DNA of 64,000 bases from Bacteroidales bacterium (GTDB lineage: Bacteria > Bacteroidota > Bacteroidia > Bacteroidales > Bacteroidaceae): the NCBI GenBank assembly GCA_015060905.1, contig SUXQ01000001.1:159256-223255 (forward strand), read 5' to 3'. The notes under the pieces are model-generated. The model saw only the letters and a program-made list of their open reading frames with translations. It was not told the origin of the DNA and made no database searches. The translations under genes were made by a program, and so were the position numbers. Positions 7,558-17,129 of this stretch are shown one piece after another (position 1 is the first letter of the stretch; every line of letters starts with the position of its first letter).

Positions 7558-10542
7558 TCAATTAGCCGGTTCAAGAACTATATTCGGATTACTATAGAGG
7601 GTACTAAGATTATTTATTTGACAATCGTAAACCTTACCATCCGTTGCAATGTAGTCAAATTCCACCTCCTCGGTTGTCCAACCGAACTGATACTCCGAGC
7701 GTAGATTAAGACTATACTGTCCATCGCTTGTAACTGTGATAGAACCAATGCGTACGCCATCCTTTGTGCGTGCGAATGCCACGAATGCATCTGCCTGTAT
7801 TGGTGTCTTTACCCCATTGACATTGTAATGTATTGTACCCTTTATTGTTTCATTGGTAATCTTGAATGTCTTTTCGTAGAACACTACCTGCTCGTTATTG
7901 GAATAGATTCTTACCTTGCCTGCCGATGTAATCTTTTCGGTTCTGAAAGGTAATTTTTTGCGCTCGCCCGCTTGGTTTACGTCGCTTGCATCTTTCGCAA
8001 CCGCCTCACCTGTTCCGAAGCCTCTTTCAGCCTCACGTGTAGCCTCAACTGTATATACAAAGCGTCCATCGGGGAGCTTCTTCAGTTTATCGGCATTAAG
8101 ATTACATTCTGCAAGTCGGCTTTCGTCAATTCTGAGCATAGGCGCATCAATATAAATTTCAAAAGCCTCACCGAACGGGTCCACACTCATCAGGTCGCTA
8201 CCTTGAAAACTTGTGATATCAAATTCAATATCTACTTCTTGGTTAGGTTCATAAGTCAATGATACCTCATCAACAACCTCTTCCGTCTGTCCTGTAAGAA
8301 GCGTACCATTACCATTTATCTGTGCCGAGAAACGGAACGGATGGTATGTGGCAAGCTCAAAAATCACCGAACGGTAAGTGCTGCCTGCATAATCGGCCGA
8401 CTCGTTACGAACCGACTTATTGCCAATCTGGTTCGATGATATACGCACTACATCATCGCTCACGGCACGGTTGGTCCTGAGGTGCATAGTGTAATGCCCC
8501 GTCGGTGTACCTATTGTATTTTTGGGCATGAACATAAACATACGTCCGTTCTTCGATGTCTCCCACACACTCTCGGGTACATTGTAGTAGTTAAGTTCAA
8601 GTTCTATGCCGGCCGGTACATTCTCTGTTGTATAATGGTCGAGTGTCTTCGAGTAGAGCAAAAACTCATCATCAGCACCCACGTTCACCGCATCATTTGT
8701 GGCATTGTCAATCATGGCAATATCAAAGGAAACGTGTGCATGGCTCTTTTTGGGAACTAATTTGTAAAGGACAACCTCATCGGCTGCATATCCGGCACTA
8801 TTGTCATCGGGTCTGTACTCACTTAATCCGGAAACAGTTATAGCGCGCTGGTGCCCTGCAAATATAAAACTTTTCTGGAGCGTCTCGAAATAGTTTGCTT
8901 CTATCCAAAGGTTATCGGTAAAATTGTCGGCGTGCGTTAGAATATTCTCAAAGTAGATACGCTGTACACCCGGACCTTCAACAATATACTCATACTTGTA
9001 ATCGTGGCCCTTATAATCGGCACCGAACCACTCATCATCGCCCTTGCGGATAACCGGCAACTGCATTCCTGATGCTGAACGCACATCAAGACTGTTTACA
9101 GTAATAAGAACGGGGAAAGGATAAAGGATATCAGGACAACTATCAGGTATTGTGAACTTCAGTGTCACAAACTCACCTGTTGTGCCACCATATATTTGTG
9201 TACTGACCCAAGAAGGGGTAAACACCTGCTCCTTGATTACATTTATTTCAATAGTTCTCTGTAGACGCCCTTTCTTCACCAAAAGAGTACCCACCTGCAT
9301 CTCCTTGCTCATAGGATGCAGTTTCACTGTCACGCTGCCTTTTCCTGTTGCAGGGTCAAAACTATGGGACACAATATCGTGCTCGGCAACATCATTATAT
9401 CCTAACCACGATACCTGTGCAATGTCAGCAGCGTTCAGTGCACCCTTGTCAATGCGACTTATATTATAGCTGACAGTGTAGTTGGCACCTGCATTGTCTG
9501 CCGGGAGCACAATACCGGTCTTTTCTACCGCAAGTTTGTATGTATCATCCTGCACCTCGGGCACCCAACTGTCAATGGTTATCCACACATTATTTGTAAA
9601 AGGAGCATCAAGAGCCTCGGCAAAAGTCTCGCATCCGTGAGTGAGGGCTCCACTGATATTGAGCACATAAGAGTAGTTTCTTCTGATGAGTAACTGCTCG
9701 CCGTCGCCATCAATGAGCGCGACACGATAATATAGCTGTTCTGTGCCACCCTGAGGGATACCTCTGATAATAACACTCACGGGGTTATCGATACTATTCT
9801 CGTGCTCAAAGATATAATCCTCGTTTTTGGTATTGACACCATCAATGTCGCTCATAAGAGTCTCATTCTGCGGTAATGTTACGAATTCCTCGGTACCGGG
9901 CCACACAAAGCCCTCCTCGGCCGAGAAAGGAGCAATAGTTCCGAACGCGTGGATTCCCATTGTCACAAAACCTGTCACCTGAAGATATTGTGTATTCCAG
10001 TTTTTGATTGAAATCTTAGCTTGATTACGAATAAGCTCTATCGTACCTTTGGCAGCAAGTTCATTCTGGAACACTTTTCCATTGTCGCTTGCCTCGAAGC
10101 GCGCCCAATAGATAAGCATGCCCGAAGCACCTTCCATCTCTGCCATCACAGCGGCTTCTGTTTTGTTCATAAAGTCCTCATCATTGTAAAGGTTCGGATT
10201 CTGGTTTGCGACAAAGTGAATAATTCGGGTCTCCTCGGGGACATTGGCACTGAACTTGCCGGTGGTTCCCGATGCCGGCACCGGATTGGCATCAACTGTT
10301 GCAATGAAAAGTCCGTATGTGTTGAAACAGAAAAGTGTCATATTCTGCACATCTACGCCGTCGGGGTCAACCGCACGCACCTCAACTCTCTTCATGTCCG
10401 GGGCATTGGCATTGAAGCTGATACTCATATACCCCTCGGGAAGACCGGTACTGTTCGACAGGTCCATATCATCCTGCACACACGATGCAAGGAGAAACAT
10501 TGCAACAAACGCAAAAAATATATTCAAAAATCTCTTTTTCAT
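7558..10542 (-). CDS. Large fimbrial-locus lipoprotein, probable tip or accessory subunit (994 aa)
   Basis: Last gene of the fimbrial operon. It encodes an exported lipoprotein with lipobox LASC (Cys 20-21) right after a hydrophobic leader. The region after the lipobox (EGYMSISFNANAPDMKRVEVRAV, then VQNMTLFCFNTYG) has the fimbrillin N-terminal pattern. The rest is beta-rich with repeated Ig-like stretches, and the C-terminal 100 residues contain a carboxypeptidase-regulatory-like segment. It is reminiscent of the DUF4906 large subunits in Bacteroides fimbrial loci, but I cannot fix the family by eye. The ATG at 10542 is chosen because the upstream extension to 10611 runs into the preceding gene and only this start gives a signal peptide. 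The size and terminal position suggest a tip adhesin. Confidence 0.75.
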   Translation of the reverse strand: MKKRFLNIFFAFVAMFLLASCVQDDMDLSNSTGLPEGYMSISFNANAPDMKRVEVRAVDPDGVDVQNMTLFCFNTYGLFIATVDANPVPASGTTGKFSANVPEETRIIHFVANQNPNLYNDEDFMNKTEAAVMAEMEGASGMLIYWARFEASDNGKVFQNELAAKGTIELIRNQAKISIKNWNTQYLQVTGFVTMGIHAFGTIAPFSAEEGFVWPGTEEFVTLPQNETLMSDIDGVNTKNEDYIFEHENSIDNPVSVIIRGIPQGGTEQLYYRVALIDGDGEQLLIRRNYSYVLNISGALTHGCETFAEALDAPFTNNVWITIDSWVPEVQDDTYKLAVEKTGIVLPADNAGANYTVSYNISRIDKGALNAADIAQVSWLGYNDVAEHDIVSHSFDPATGKGSVTVKLHPMSKEMQVGTLLVKKGRLQRTIEINVIKEQVFTPSWVSTQIYGGTTGEFVTLKFTIPDSCPDILYPFPVLITVNSLDVRSASGMQLPVIRKGDDEWFGADYKGHDYKYEYIVEGPGVQRIYFENILTHADNFTDNLWIEANYFETLQKSFIFAGHQRAITVSGLSEYRPDDNSAGYAADEVVLYKLVPKKSHAHVSFDIAMIDNATNDAVNVGADDEFLLYSKTLDHYTTENVPAGIELELNYYNVPESVWETSKNGRMFMFMPKNTIGTPTGHYTMHLRTNRAVSDDVVRISSNQIGNKSVRNESADYAGSTYRSVIFELATYHPFRFSAQINGNGTLLTGQTEEVVDEVSLTYEPNQEVDIEFDITSFQGSDLMSVDPFGEAFEIYIDAPMLRIDESRLAECNLNADKLKKLPDGRFVYTVEATREAERGFGTGEAVAKDASDVNQAGERKKLPFRTEKITSAGKVRIYSNNEQVVFYEKTFKITNETIKGTIHYNVNGVKTPIQADAFVAFARTKDGVRIGSITVTSDGQYSLNLRSEYQFGWTTEEVEFDYIATDGKVYDCQINNLSTLYSNPNIVLEPAN

Positions 10543-10583
10543 AATCTTGTTTTTTTTCCTTTGGCTGGTTGGTATAAATTGTA

Positions 10584-12770
10584 TCACTTCACATAAGCAT
10601 CGCGCACGCAACGTCCTGCAGTTCCGCTTGTTTCTGACTTGCTGTTACTTACCGGGCCGCTTGCCGATACATAATACCGAGCGTTCAGCAAATAGTCTAT
10701 TGCCTCGGCATTGTTGCCGGTTCCCTGAACGTCCATAATTATCTTTAGCTCTGCCTCTGTAGGAAGTCTCCAGTCATCGAGCACTACGCTATTTCCGTTA
10801 TCATCTTTATAAACCTCCACATAGTTTGCGCAATGGTTACGGTAAAGTTTAATCTTCAGTTCGTCGGTGTTTGCGTATGATATATTACCTGTACTGGAGT
10901 TAATGAATCCAAGACGCGAAGCAATCATAAACGATGGAGAGACAAGTTTCTTATTATCCTCGCCCGGGTCTGTATATCCGTCCGATGTCATTCGTGGACG
11001 TCCAACCTTATAATCTGAAGATGTAGAGGTGACTCTTATATGATACATTCTGGCATTTCCACTGCTCTCGGCTCTGCTTTCATCAGGTTCTCTTACATTA
11101 TTCCCCCAATAGTAATAGTTAATGTTCGACATTCCATTTTCAAGAGGGTAGGCGACCTTTGAACGCCAGAAACCGCTTGCACTGGTATTATAAGTATAAT
11201 TACCTGCCCATCTCCCGTTTGAAGTCTTAAGACTGATTCCCGCAATTCCGGCACCCTTGTATGTATACGTCGTAGGGCTCGAGTACGAACTGTTTACAAA
11301 ATCATCACGGTAAGAATACCAACCCTGCTGATTGGTTATGTATATAAGCGGATATTGCTCAACCCAAACGGTGTCTTTCAAGCCTTCGGCATTGCTGACC
11401 TCGAGCATAAAGTAACGTATTGTATTATTTGTGGGTATCGGACTATTTACGGTGATGTTACCCGAGATTCCCTCTGCCGTGCCGCTGATTCCGCCACCGT
11501 TATACTTTTGCTTTTTGCCAAATTTGTCTATGTAGTAGGGGTAATTATCATTGTTGTTAAGGAGCGACACTGTGACATTTGATGAAGAAGAGAAAAGCAA
11601 TGATGTTGCATCGATATTCTCATTGTGCATTTTTAACGTATCGCGGTTCACTGTCAGGAACTGTGGGGCATTTGCACCGTTCGCATCAACGGGAACCTCT
11701 TCCCAATTACGTACTGTGTAATTAAGCTCGGAAATCTCAATGGGTACAGAAATTTCCTCGGCTCCGGGAGCATTAATGACGCCTGTCACTTTATAATAAT
11801 TATTGCGTTTGAAACTCAAGGCTGTCTTTGGACGCAACGCTATCTGATAGTAGCTGTTCCCGTATGTCTCACCCTCGAATATTAAAGGAATGTTTACAAT
11901 CAGTGATGTAGCCCTTGTGAAGAGCTCGGAGTTCTCCCATGCATGGCTATAAATATAGGCAGTAACCTTTACAGTATCGGGATTAGAGGCTTCATTGCCT
12001 ATCCAAGAGAAGTAACGGCCTGTTGTCTTGTCGGGAGTACGCAACAGCGGTTGAGGGTTTTCTGATGGGTTGGCAAGTGGAATAACCTTTGTTGTATAAG
12101 GCATATTGCGCAGGTAGTAACCAATATGTTCGTTCTTGATATATTTCACATCTTTGCCACTGATAAGTTCAACTTCGACCTTTGCCGCAGCACGACGCAG
12201 ATAGACTTTCAAATCTGTCTTTTCTTTATCGACACCGTTATAAAGCACTATAGCTTCGGGGGCTGAAGGCTCAGCATCGCCATTAAGAAATGCAGCGCCG
12301 TCCATAAGGAACTGTTGTGGAGCACCATCGACAGAGGAGCCTGTAATGTGAATGCGTTCATCGACCTGCTCAAGAGCGTGTAGAGCATCAACATCTTCAA
12401 GTTCTGCAAATACAGTTGCCGGATGTGTGCTGTTAGCTATTACATAAACGAAATACTTTGCATTCTTGTCAAAGAAACCTGCACGCTTTTGGCCGAGCCT
12501 TACAATGCCCGTTGGTGACAGTGAAACATTGATGCGCTCACTGTGCTTGAACTCACCGGCCTCCTCAAATATTACTACATCAAGGTGATTAACTCCCGAT
12601 TCAAGTTCATTATCAGCCACCGCGCGTGTCTGCATTCCGCCTGCCACAACACTTAAGGTTATATAGTCGCTGTTTGTGTCATCTTGTACAATATCCAATT
12701 CGTCATTGATACAAGAGTGCATAACCATTGCAGGCAGGGTTAATAATAGGATATATATAAAGCGTTTCAT
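10584..12770 (-). CDS. Fimbrial-locus lipoprotein with C-terminal WRLPTEAE domain (728 aa)
   Basis: Exported lipoprotein (leader MKRFIYILLLTLPAMVMHSC). The N-terminal domain matches the fimbrillin/Mfa pattern: a beta sandwich with VVIFEEAGEF near residue 68 and a TRA site at AGGMQTRAVAD. The last 150 residues differ: a glycine-, serine- and tyrosine-rich segment, then DDWRLPTEAELKIIMD and a Cys near the end (GRCVRDAY). The WRLPTxxE motif is common in C-type-lectin-like or DUF1566-type adhesive domains, so this may be a tip adhesin with a ligand-binding head. It begins 16 bp after the previous gene and is followed by the 994-aa subunit. The ligand is unknown. Confidence 0.75.
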   Translation of the reverse strand: MKRFIYILLLTLPAMVMHSCINDELDIVQDDTNSDYITLSVVAGGMQTRAVADNELESGVNHLDVVIFEEAGEFKHSERINVSLSPTGIVRLGQKRAGFFDKNAKYFVYVIANSTHPATVFAELEDVDALHALEQVDERIHITGSSVDGAPQQFLMDGAAFLNGDAEPSAPEAIVLYNGVDKEKTDLKVYLRRAAAKVEVELISGKDVKYIKNEHIGYYLRNMPYTTKVIPLANPSENPQPLLRTPDKTTGRYFSWIGNEASNPDTVKVTAYIYSHAWENSELFTRATSLIVNIPLIFEGETYGNSYYQIALRPKTALSFKRNNYYKVTGVINAPGAEEISVPIEISELNYTVRNWEEVPVDANGANAPQFLTVNRDTLKMHNENIDATSLLFSSSSNVTVSLLNNNDNYPYYIDKFGKKQKYNGGGISGTAEGISGNITVNSPIPTNNTIRYFMLEVSNAEGLKDTVWVEQYPLIYITNQQGWYSYRDDFVNSSYSSPTTYTYKGAGIAGISLKTSNGRWAGNYTYNTSASGFWRSKVAYPLENGMSNINYYYWGNNVREPDESRAESSGNARMYHIRVTSTSSDYKVGRPRMTSDGYTDPGEDNKKLVSPSFMIASRLGFINSSTGNISYANTDELKIKLYRNHCANYVEVYKDDNGNSVVLDDWRLPTEAELKIIMDVQGTGNNAEAIDYLLNARYYVSASGPVSNSKSETSGTAGRCVRDAYVK

Positions 12771-12786
12771 AGTATTTATGGTTATA

Positions 12787-14301
12787 TTATAACTGTTCTA
12801 CTTCTATTATTTTAGGGTCATCGCCACTCTGTGGCCAAGCAATTTCGTCTTTCTTTCCATTAATAAACAGGTACAATGAAGTGCCTTCCGGCATCCAATC
12901 CTGTGTATAGGTTATGCCAAACTCCACCTTTTTACCGCTATTGTCTGCATTTCGTGGAATTAGGACAATCTTGTACCAATGTTCAGAGTCGGCAACCCAA
13001 GTAGCCGGGTCTTCCAACTGAGTTTCAGGCGCATCACTTCTATAAACTTTTATTTCGTAATCACTCGGAGCTTGATTGTGGACGGGAGTCCAATGTTGTC
13101 CCGCAGGTTTATCCATCTTAAACCACACGATAAAAGCATCCTCTTCGGGGTTTGAACCATTGTTATACTTCATCTGCGGAACTGATGTAATTACACCCGA
13201 AGCATTCGTGTAATCGGGGACAACAGGGTTGTGATATGTCGGATACGCAAATTCACCGCGTTCCCACAAATTTTCATTCTCATCATATTCCCAATCAAGA
13301 ACTTCATAATTAATCTCAAGACCACTGGTAATTCCCACAATGTTGAAACGGTATATGTGATTGCGTACAATATTCGTTTCGCTATTCTCGATAAAATCAC
13401 CATTTGAATCGTAAGAACCGAAATGTATTGAATTGGGAAACTCAAGCGGCGTCATTGTCCCGTCTCCAAGAACTATGCTTATGTTTGGACGGTTCTCGGC
13501 AGTGTGAAGCACATTAAACTCGGGTACATAAAGCCAATAACGTTGGTCTTCCACATACTCAACAAAACCAAGAGGGGTTGAAAAGTGACTGTGATATGCT
13601 CTCAAGCAGTTCTCTTGATCAAGCTCCGTCGTAGATGTAACACTGCTCCAACCGGTCGGTACACAGTAGCCACGGTTATTATAATGGTTCAGCACAGCAT
13701 TCTCCAATGTAAATCCGTTTGCTATCATCTCATTACTAAGGATTACCTCGATTTTTGCCATCGAGCGCATGAGATTAATGGTGCCGGCATCTTGCAACTC
13801 GCTACCATTTACCTCAAAGAGTTTGATACCCCACATAGGTATGTATCCATCGGGATATGCAACGTTGCTGAGTTCAAAATAGAGTTCTTCGATATTGCTA
13901 ACAGTGTTGGGACAATTTGCAAGAACCATAATCTTATATTTTGTACCAATAGTAAGGTTCAAGTCTGTAACGTCACCCGCAAAACGGTATTCTGTCGCGC
14001 TTACCGGCCAATGCATAAGGCTGTTCACCTCGCCCAGATAGGCATTTGTCTCGCTGAAGAACAGAACCCTGAGCCCACCGTATGCTATACGATTGTCAAA
14101 TGGTGTTGCTTCTTCAGAGACATACCCATCATCCCAAGCAGCCCTTGACTGCTTTCGGGCGTCATCCACTGTCAGTGTAAATGTAACCTTTCTCGCGATT
14201 CCATCACTTTCAATGCAAATTGCATCATCCATAATGGAATTACACGCAGAGAACGTACAAATTGACAATAGGATAAATAAATATTTCAGTTTCTCAAACA
14301 T
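12787..14301 (-). CDS. Fimbrial minor/tip subunit, Mfa-like lipoprotein (504 aa)
   Basis: Exported lipoprotein with lipobox FSAC at about Cys 20. Residues 30-200 show a fimbrillin-type domain: a start rich in beta strands, an Arg site in ARKQSRAAWDD after the leader, the segment YGGLRVLFFSETNAYLGEV and the later SMAKIEVILSN, which corresponds to the RACAKVxV segment of fimbrillins. A loop RNHIYRFNIVGI near residue 330 matches the C-terminal RNHxYxxNVT feature of the Mfa1/FimA superfamily. It starts 4 bp after the stop of the FimB/Mfa2-like gene. Most likely a minor subunit equivalent to Mfa3/Mfa4. Confidence 0.78.
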   Translation of the reverse strand: MFEKLKYLFILLSICTFSACNSIMDDAICIESDGIARKVTFTLTVDDARKQSRAAWDDGYVSEEATPFDNRIAYGGLRVLFFSETNAYLGEVNSLMHWPVSATEYRFAGDVTDLNLTIGTKYKIMVLANCPNTVSNIEELYFELSNVAYPDGYIPMWGIKLFEVNGSELQDAGTINLMRSMAKIEVILSNEMIANGFTLENAVLNHYNNRGYCVPTGWSSVTSTTELDQENCLRAYHSHFSTPLGFVEYVEDQRYWLYVPEFNVLHTAENRPNISIVLGDGTMTPLEFPNSIHFGSYDSNGDFIENSETNIVRNHIYRFNIVGITSGLEINYEVLDWEYDENENLWERGEFAYPTYHNPVVPDYTNASGVITSVPQMKYNNGSNPEEDAFIVWFKMDKPAGQHWTPVHNQAPSDYEIKVYRSDAPETQLEDPATWVADSEHWYKIVLIPRNADNSGKKVEFGITYTQDWMPEGTSLYLFINGKKDEIAWPQSGDDPKIIEVEQL

Positions 14302-14305
14302 AGCA

Positions 14306-15346
14306 TCACTTCATTGATTGGTTATTCAAAACAACTCTCCAAGAATTTACAATTATTGAAGATGAAATCCAGCGTCCTGCCTCGTCGAGGAAGAATGTCA
14401 TATTATACTCATCCTGACGGTCAAGATACTCTTGATTGCTCATATCCTTGTTGTAGTTACCTTTTACAAGCAGAGCATAGTCAATAAGGGGAACAGAAAG
14501 AACCACATCTCCCTTCTCGAGGTTTCTTACTACAAGGATGGGGCGGTTACCCTCGACGAGGCGGCCTGTTGTCATCTCGGCTACCGCTACACCTACCGAT
14601 GATGCATCTCGCGTCTCCTCGTCATTGTAAATATCGGCATTAATATCGGCGCTGCCTGTTTGTAGGCTCCAAGGTTTGTAAATGATAAGCTCGTCGTCAA
14701 GAAGCGAGTTGTCATAATTCATGTAACCATTGTAGTCCTGTATCTCGAAAGAGAAGAGGTCGGGGTTCACATCTTCACCCGAAAGCTGCTGAAGGATTAC
14801 ACGCACAACATTGGTGTTCTTAGTTAGCGAAATTGTCTTATAGTGGACACCCGGCTCATCGGTCAATGTAAACTTCGCCGAACCGTGGAAAAGCGGAGCA
14901 AGGTCCTTGTCTACTATTCCGTTGCCATTCGCCGAGACACGGTTCATGCGACACTTCAGTTCCTCTATTGTTGTTACACCCAACCGGGTTTGAGGTGTAA
15001 CGAACGACTCGCCGTCGCCGATACCGCACCAAGCAAGGAATTGATACTCTCCGGCTTTAAGTTCAACGGGCAAAGTGAAGTTTTCATCGGCAAGAGCCTC
15101 GCCACTTTCCGCATCCTCATAAACCAGCACACCCGAATTGTCAAATACATATAGAGCAACAGATGTTACCTCGTGCGCAAAAGCATCGGCAAACTTCATA
15201 TTCCTGTCATACTTGAACTTTATCCTGTAGTGCACCGAGCAGTCGCCTTCATCGTCAAAAACAAAGCTGTTGTCGCACGATGTAAAGACTACCGCCAACA
15301 GAGTCAGCAACACTCCTATTCTGCTGAAAAATGATGTTTTGTTCAT
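14306..15346 (-). CDS. FimB/Mfa2-family fimbrial anchor lipoprotein
   Basis: Outer-membrane anchor and length regulator of the fimbrial shaft, 346 aa. Lipobox FTSC is at about Cys 24. CSVHYRIKFKYDRNMKFADAF near residue 35 and VALYVFDNSGVLVYED are characteristic of the Mfa2/FimB family; so are the C-terminal QEYLDRQDEYNMTFFLD and WRVVLNNQ. It follows the major subunit gene after a 197-bp gap that contains two inverted repeats. The expected partner is the major fimbrillin directly upstream. Confidence 0.88.
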   Translation of the reverse strand: MNKTSFFSRIGVLLTLLAVVFTSCDNSFVFDDEGDCSVHYRIKFKYDRNMKFADAFAHEVTSVALYVFDNSGVLVYEDAESGEALADENFTLPVELKAGEYQFLAWCGIGDGESFVTPQTRLGVTTIEELKCRMNRVSANGNGIVDKDLAPLFHGSAKFTLTDEPGVHYKTISLTKNTNVVRVILQQLSGEDVNPDLFSFEIQDYNGYMNYDNSLLDDELIIYKPWSLQTGSADINADIYNDEETRDASSVGVAVAEMTTGRLVEGNRPILVVRNLEKGDVVLSVPLIDYALLVKGNYNKDMSNQEYLDRQDEYNMTFFLDEAGRWISSSIIVNSWRVVLNNQSMK

Positions 15347-15434
15347 GGCTGTATCTATTTTTATATATTATCTGGACTAATTGTACAGTAGAAATTTCAA
15401 ATTTGGTGGAAGCTCTCGATATTGGGCTTCTGTT

Positions 15435-15460
15435 ACGTACCTCTCTTTGCACCGGTACGT
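15435..15460. repeat. 7-bp perfect inverted repeat ACGTACC ... GGTACGT
   Basis: Arms at 15435-15441 and 15454-15460 with a 12-nt spacer, in the gap between the major fimbrillin gene and the anchor gene. It lies about 90 bp upstream of the anchor start and could be an operator or part of an mRNA structure. A T-run on its right makes a plus-strand terminator conceivable, but no plus-strand gene needs one. Confidence 0.4.
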
Positions 15461-15498
15461 CAAGTGCTTTTTTTGAAAGTGAAAATTATTGTTTTTTT

Positions 15499-15528
15499 AT
15501 GTAGTGTGAGCAACAGCCCACACTACAT
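15499..15528 (-). promoter_or_regulatory. Intra-operon hairpin after the major fimbrillin gene
   Basis: Perfect 10-bp stem (ATGTAGTGTG at 15499-15508 and CACACTACAT at 15519-15528) with a 10-nt loop. It starts 16 bp after the fimbrillin stop. On the minus strand it is followed by A, not U, so it is not a standard terminator. It is more likely an mRNA stabiliser or partial attenuator that raises the amount of major subunit over anchor and tip subunits. Confidence 0.55.
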
Positions 15529-15543
15529 AAATAGGGTTTTGTA

Positions 15544-17091
15544 TTACTTCAAAGAAACATTCTGGTTAACGAGTTTCCATGTGAGAACATTAATTCTTGC
15601 AGAGATGAAAGATTCTGTGTCGCTAGGAGTAACAGGCTCATCAATTTCGCTGTTACCGTTATAAACCGGAGTACCGAGGCCGGTAATTTTTGTCACATTA
15701 AAGACATAAGAGTGGTTACGTACAACACCTACAGCTTCATTAAGGTGTTTGATGTCGGCAAAGTAATATGCCATACCTTCTTTCCAAACCTGAGCCTTCT
15801 CAAGTGTAGCAAGAGCACTATTTACATCAACTGCAGTCGCGTCATTGTATGTATCGCCATCCTTAACTTTCCAAGTCTTAGCTGAGGCATCAGTGGTGAG
15901 TTTGTAGGTTACAGTGTAGCTATCAACGCCCGATGTACCGGCTGCAACAAGTTCAATATCGGCAGGAGCTATTGATGTGTATTCATTGTCTTTATATGCA
16001 TAGTATTTTGAAGCAAGAGCAGAAGCGATGCTGGCCTTCAAGCCCTCTACGGTAACATATTCACCAAGAAGTTTTACTACCTCGATAGGTGCTCCGTTCT
16101 CATCTGTAATCTGTGCCTTTACAATAACCTTTGTGTTTTCTCCGCTTGTATTCTCGAGGCAGTAATCCACTGCATTTACAGCATTGCTGATACCTGCCCA
16201 ACTAAACTTCTTATTAAGAGATACATCTCCGCCTACTGTAACAGATTCTGCCCAGAATGAACGCTTGTAAGCCTCGATATTCCAACCTGTGATACCAAGC
16301 TCTGCGTCGGTCCAAGAGGCATTAATGCTCTTAACAAGGTTCGAGTGACTCATTGTTGTATTGAGGTCCCAACCAAGAACCTTTACGAAGAAGTTTGTGC
16401 CTTTTTTATATTGATTTTCGATACCTGTATCGAAAAGTTCTTCCTCCTGTGTCATTGCAACCTTTGCACAGACACGCTCAATATATATATCTACCGGAGA
16501 AGCCATTGCACCATTCTCAGTAGAAGATATATTAGCCAATGTAATAGGGGTTGCATCCATTATGCTGGAACCGCTCAAGTAAACAGAATTGCTCATCACA
16601 AAACCGCCGTCATCGTTAGCATCAGCCTCGGCAACAAGTTTAGACTTAAGAGTTGAAAGTGCCAGAGACTCACCGCTGTAATCCCAGTTTACAACAGCTA
16701 CCACCTTTGCAGGATTGGCATTCTTGTTGTTCTTGATTGTGAGAACTGTATTGGTGATGGTCTCTACATTATCCGGCTTGTTACCCTCATCTTTAAAATC
16801 CTCCTTTACAATGTAATTAACACCTGTACCGCCAATTTCAGCAGATACATTGAATGGAGAACCGGCATTGTCGAAGAAGAAGAAGATTGCCTTGTTTACT
16901 GTCTGCTCTTTCTCTGTGCCATCTTCGTAACCGTTGGCACGCGTTGCATCGTATGCAGAATTTACATTTACCGCAATGTACGATGTTGTTGTATCGCCTG
17001 AAGAAACTAAAGCGTTCGCATCTTCGTCATTGGTGCAACTGAAAAACATTGCTGTTGCCAATAGGCCCAAAAATAATTTGTTAGTCTTCAT
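15544..17091 (-). CDS. Mfa1-type major fimbrillin (515 aa lipoprotein precursor)
   Basis: Shaft subunit of a type V (Mfa/Fim) pilus. The leader ends in MFFSC (lipobox, Cys 19), giving a lipidated precursor. After about 35 residues comes DATRANG, an Arg site where a trypsin-like protease would remove the N-terminal strand before polymerisation. Conserved features are IERVCAKVAMTQEEE, GWDLNTTMSHSNLVK and the C-terminal VVRNHSYVFNVTKITGLGTPV followed by the donor-strand-like INVLTWKLVNQNVSLK. The gene is the third of the operon after DUF3575 and DUF3868 genes and is followed by a hairpin and the Mfa2-type anchor. This order is standard in Bacteroidales. Confidence 0.9.
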   Translation of the reverse strand: MKTNKLFLGLLATAMFFSCTNDEDANALVSSGDTTTSYIAVNVNSAYDATRANGYEDGTEKEQTVNKAIFFFFDNAGSPFNVSAEIGGTGVNYIVKEDFKDEGNKPDNVETITNTVLTIKNNKNANPAKVVAVVNWDYSGESLALSTLKSKLVAEADANDDGGFVMSNSVYLSGSSIMDATPITLANISSTENGAMASPVDIYIERVCAKVAMTQEEELFDTGIENQYKKGTNFFVKVLGWDLNTTMSHSNLVKSINASWTDAELGITGWNIEAYKRSFWAESVTVGGDVSLNKKFSWAGISNAVNAVDYCLENTSGENTKVIVKAQITDENGAPIEVVKLLGEYVTVEGLKASIASALASKYYAYKDNEYTSIAPADIELVAAGTSGVDSYTVTYKLTTDASAKTWKVKDGDTYNDATAVDVNSALATLEKAQVWKEGMAYYFADIKHLNEAVGVVRNHSYVFNVTKITGLGTPVYNGNSEIDEPVTPSDTESFISARINVLTWKLVNQNVSLK

Positions 17092-17129
17092 AGTCTTTTT
17101 TTTTAGATGGTTATTAATTTATTATTCTT

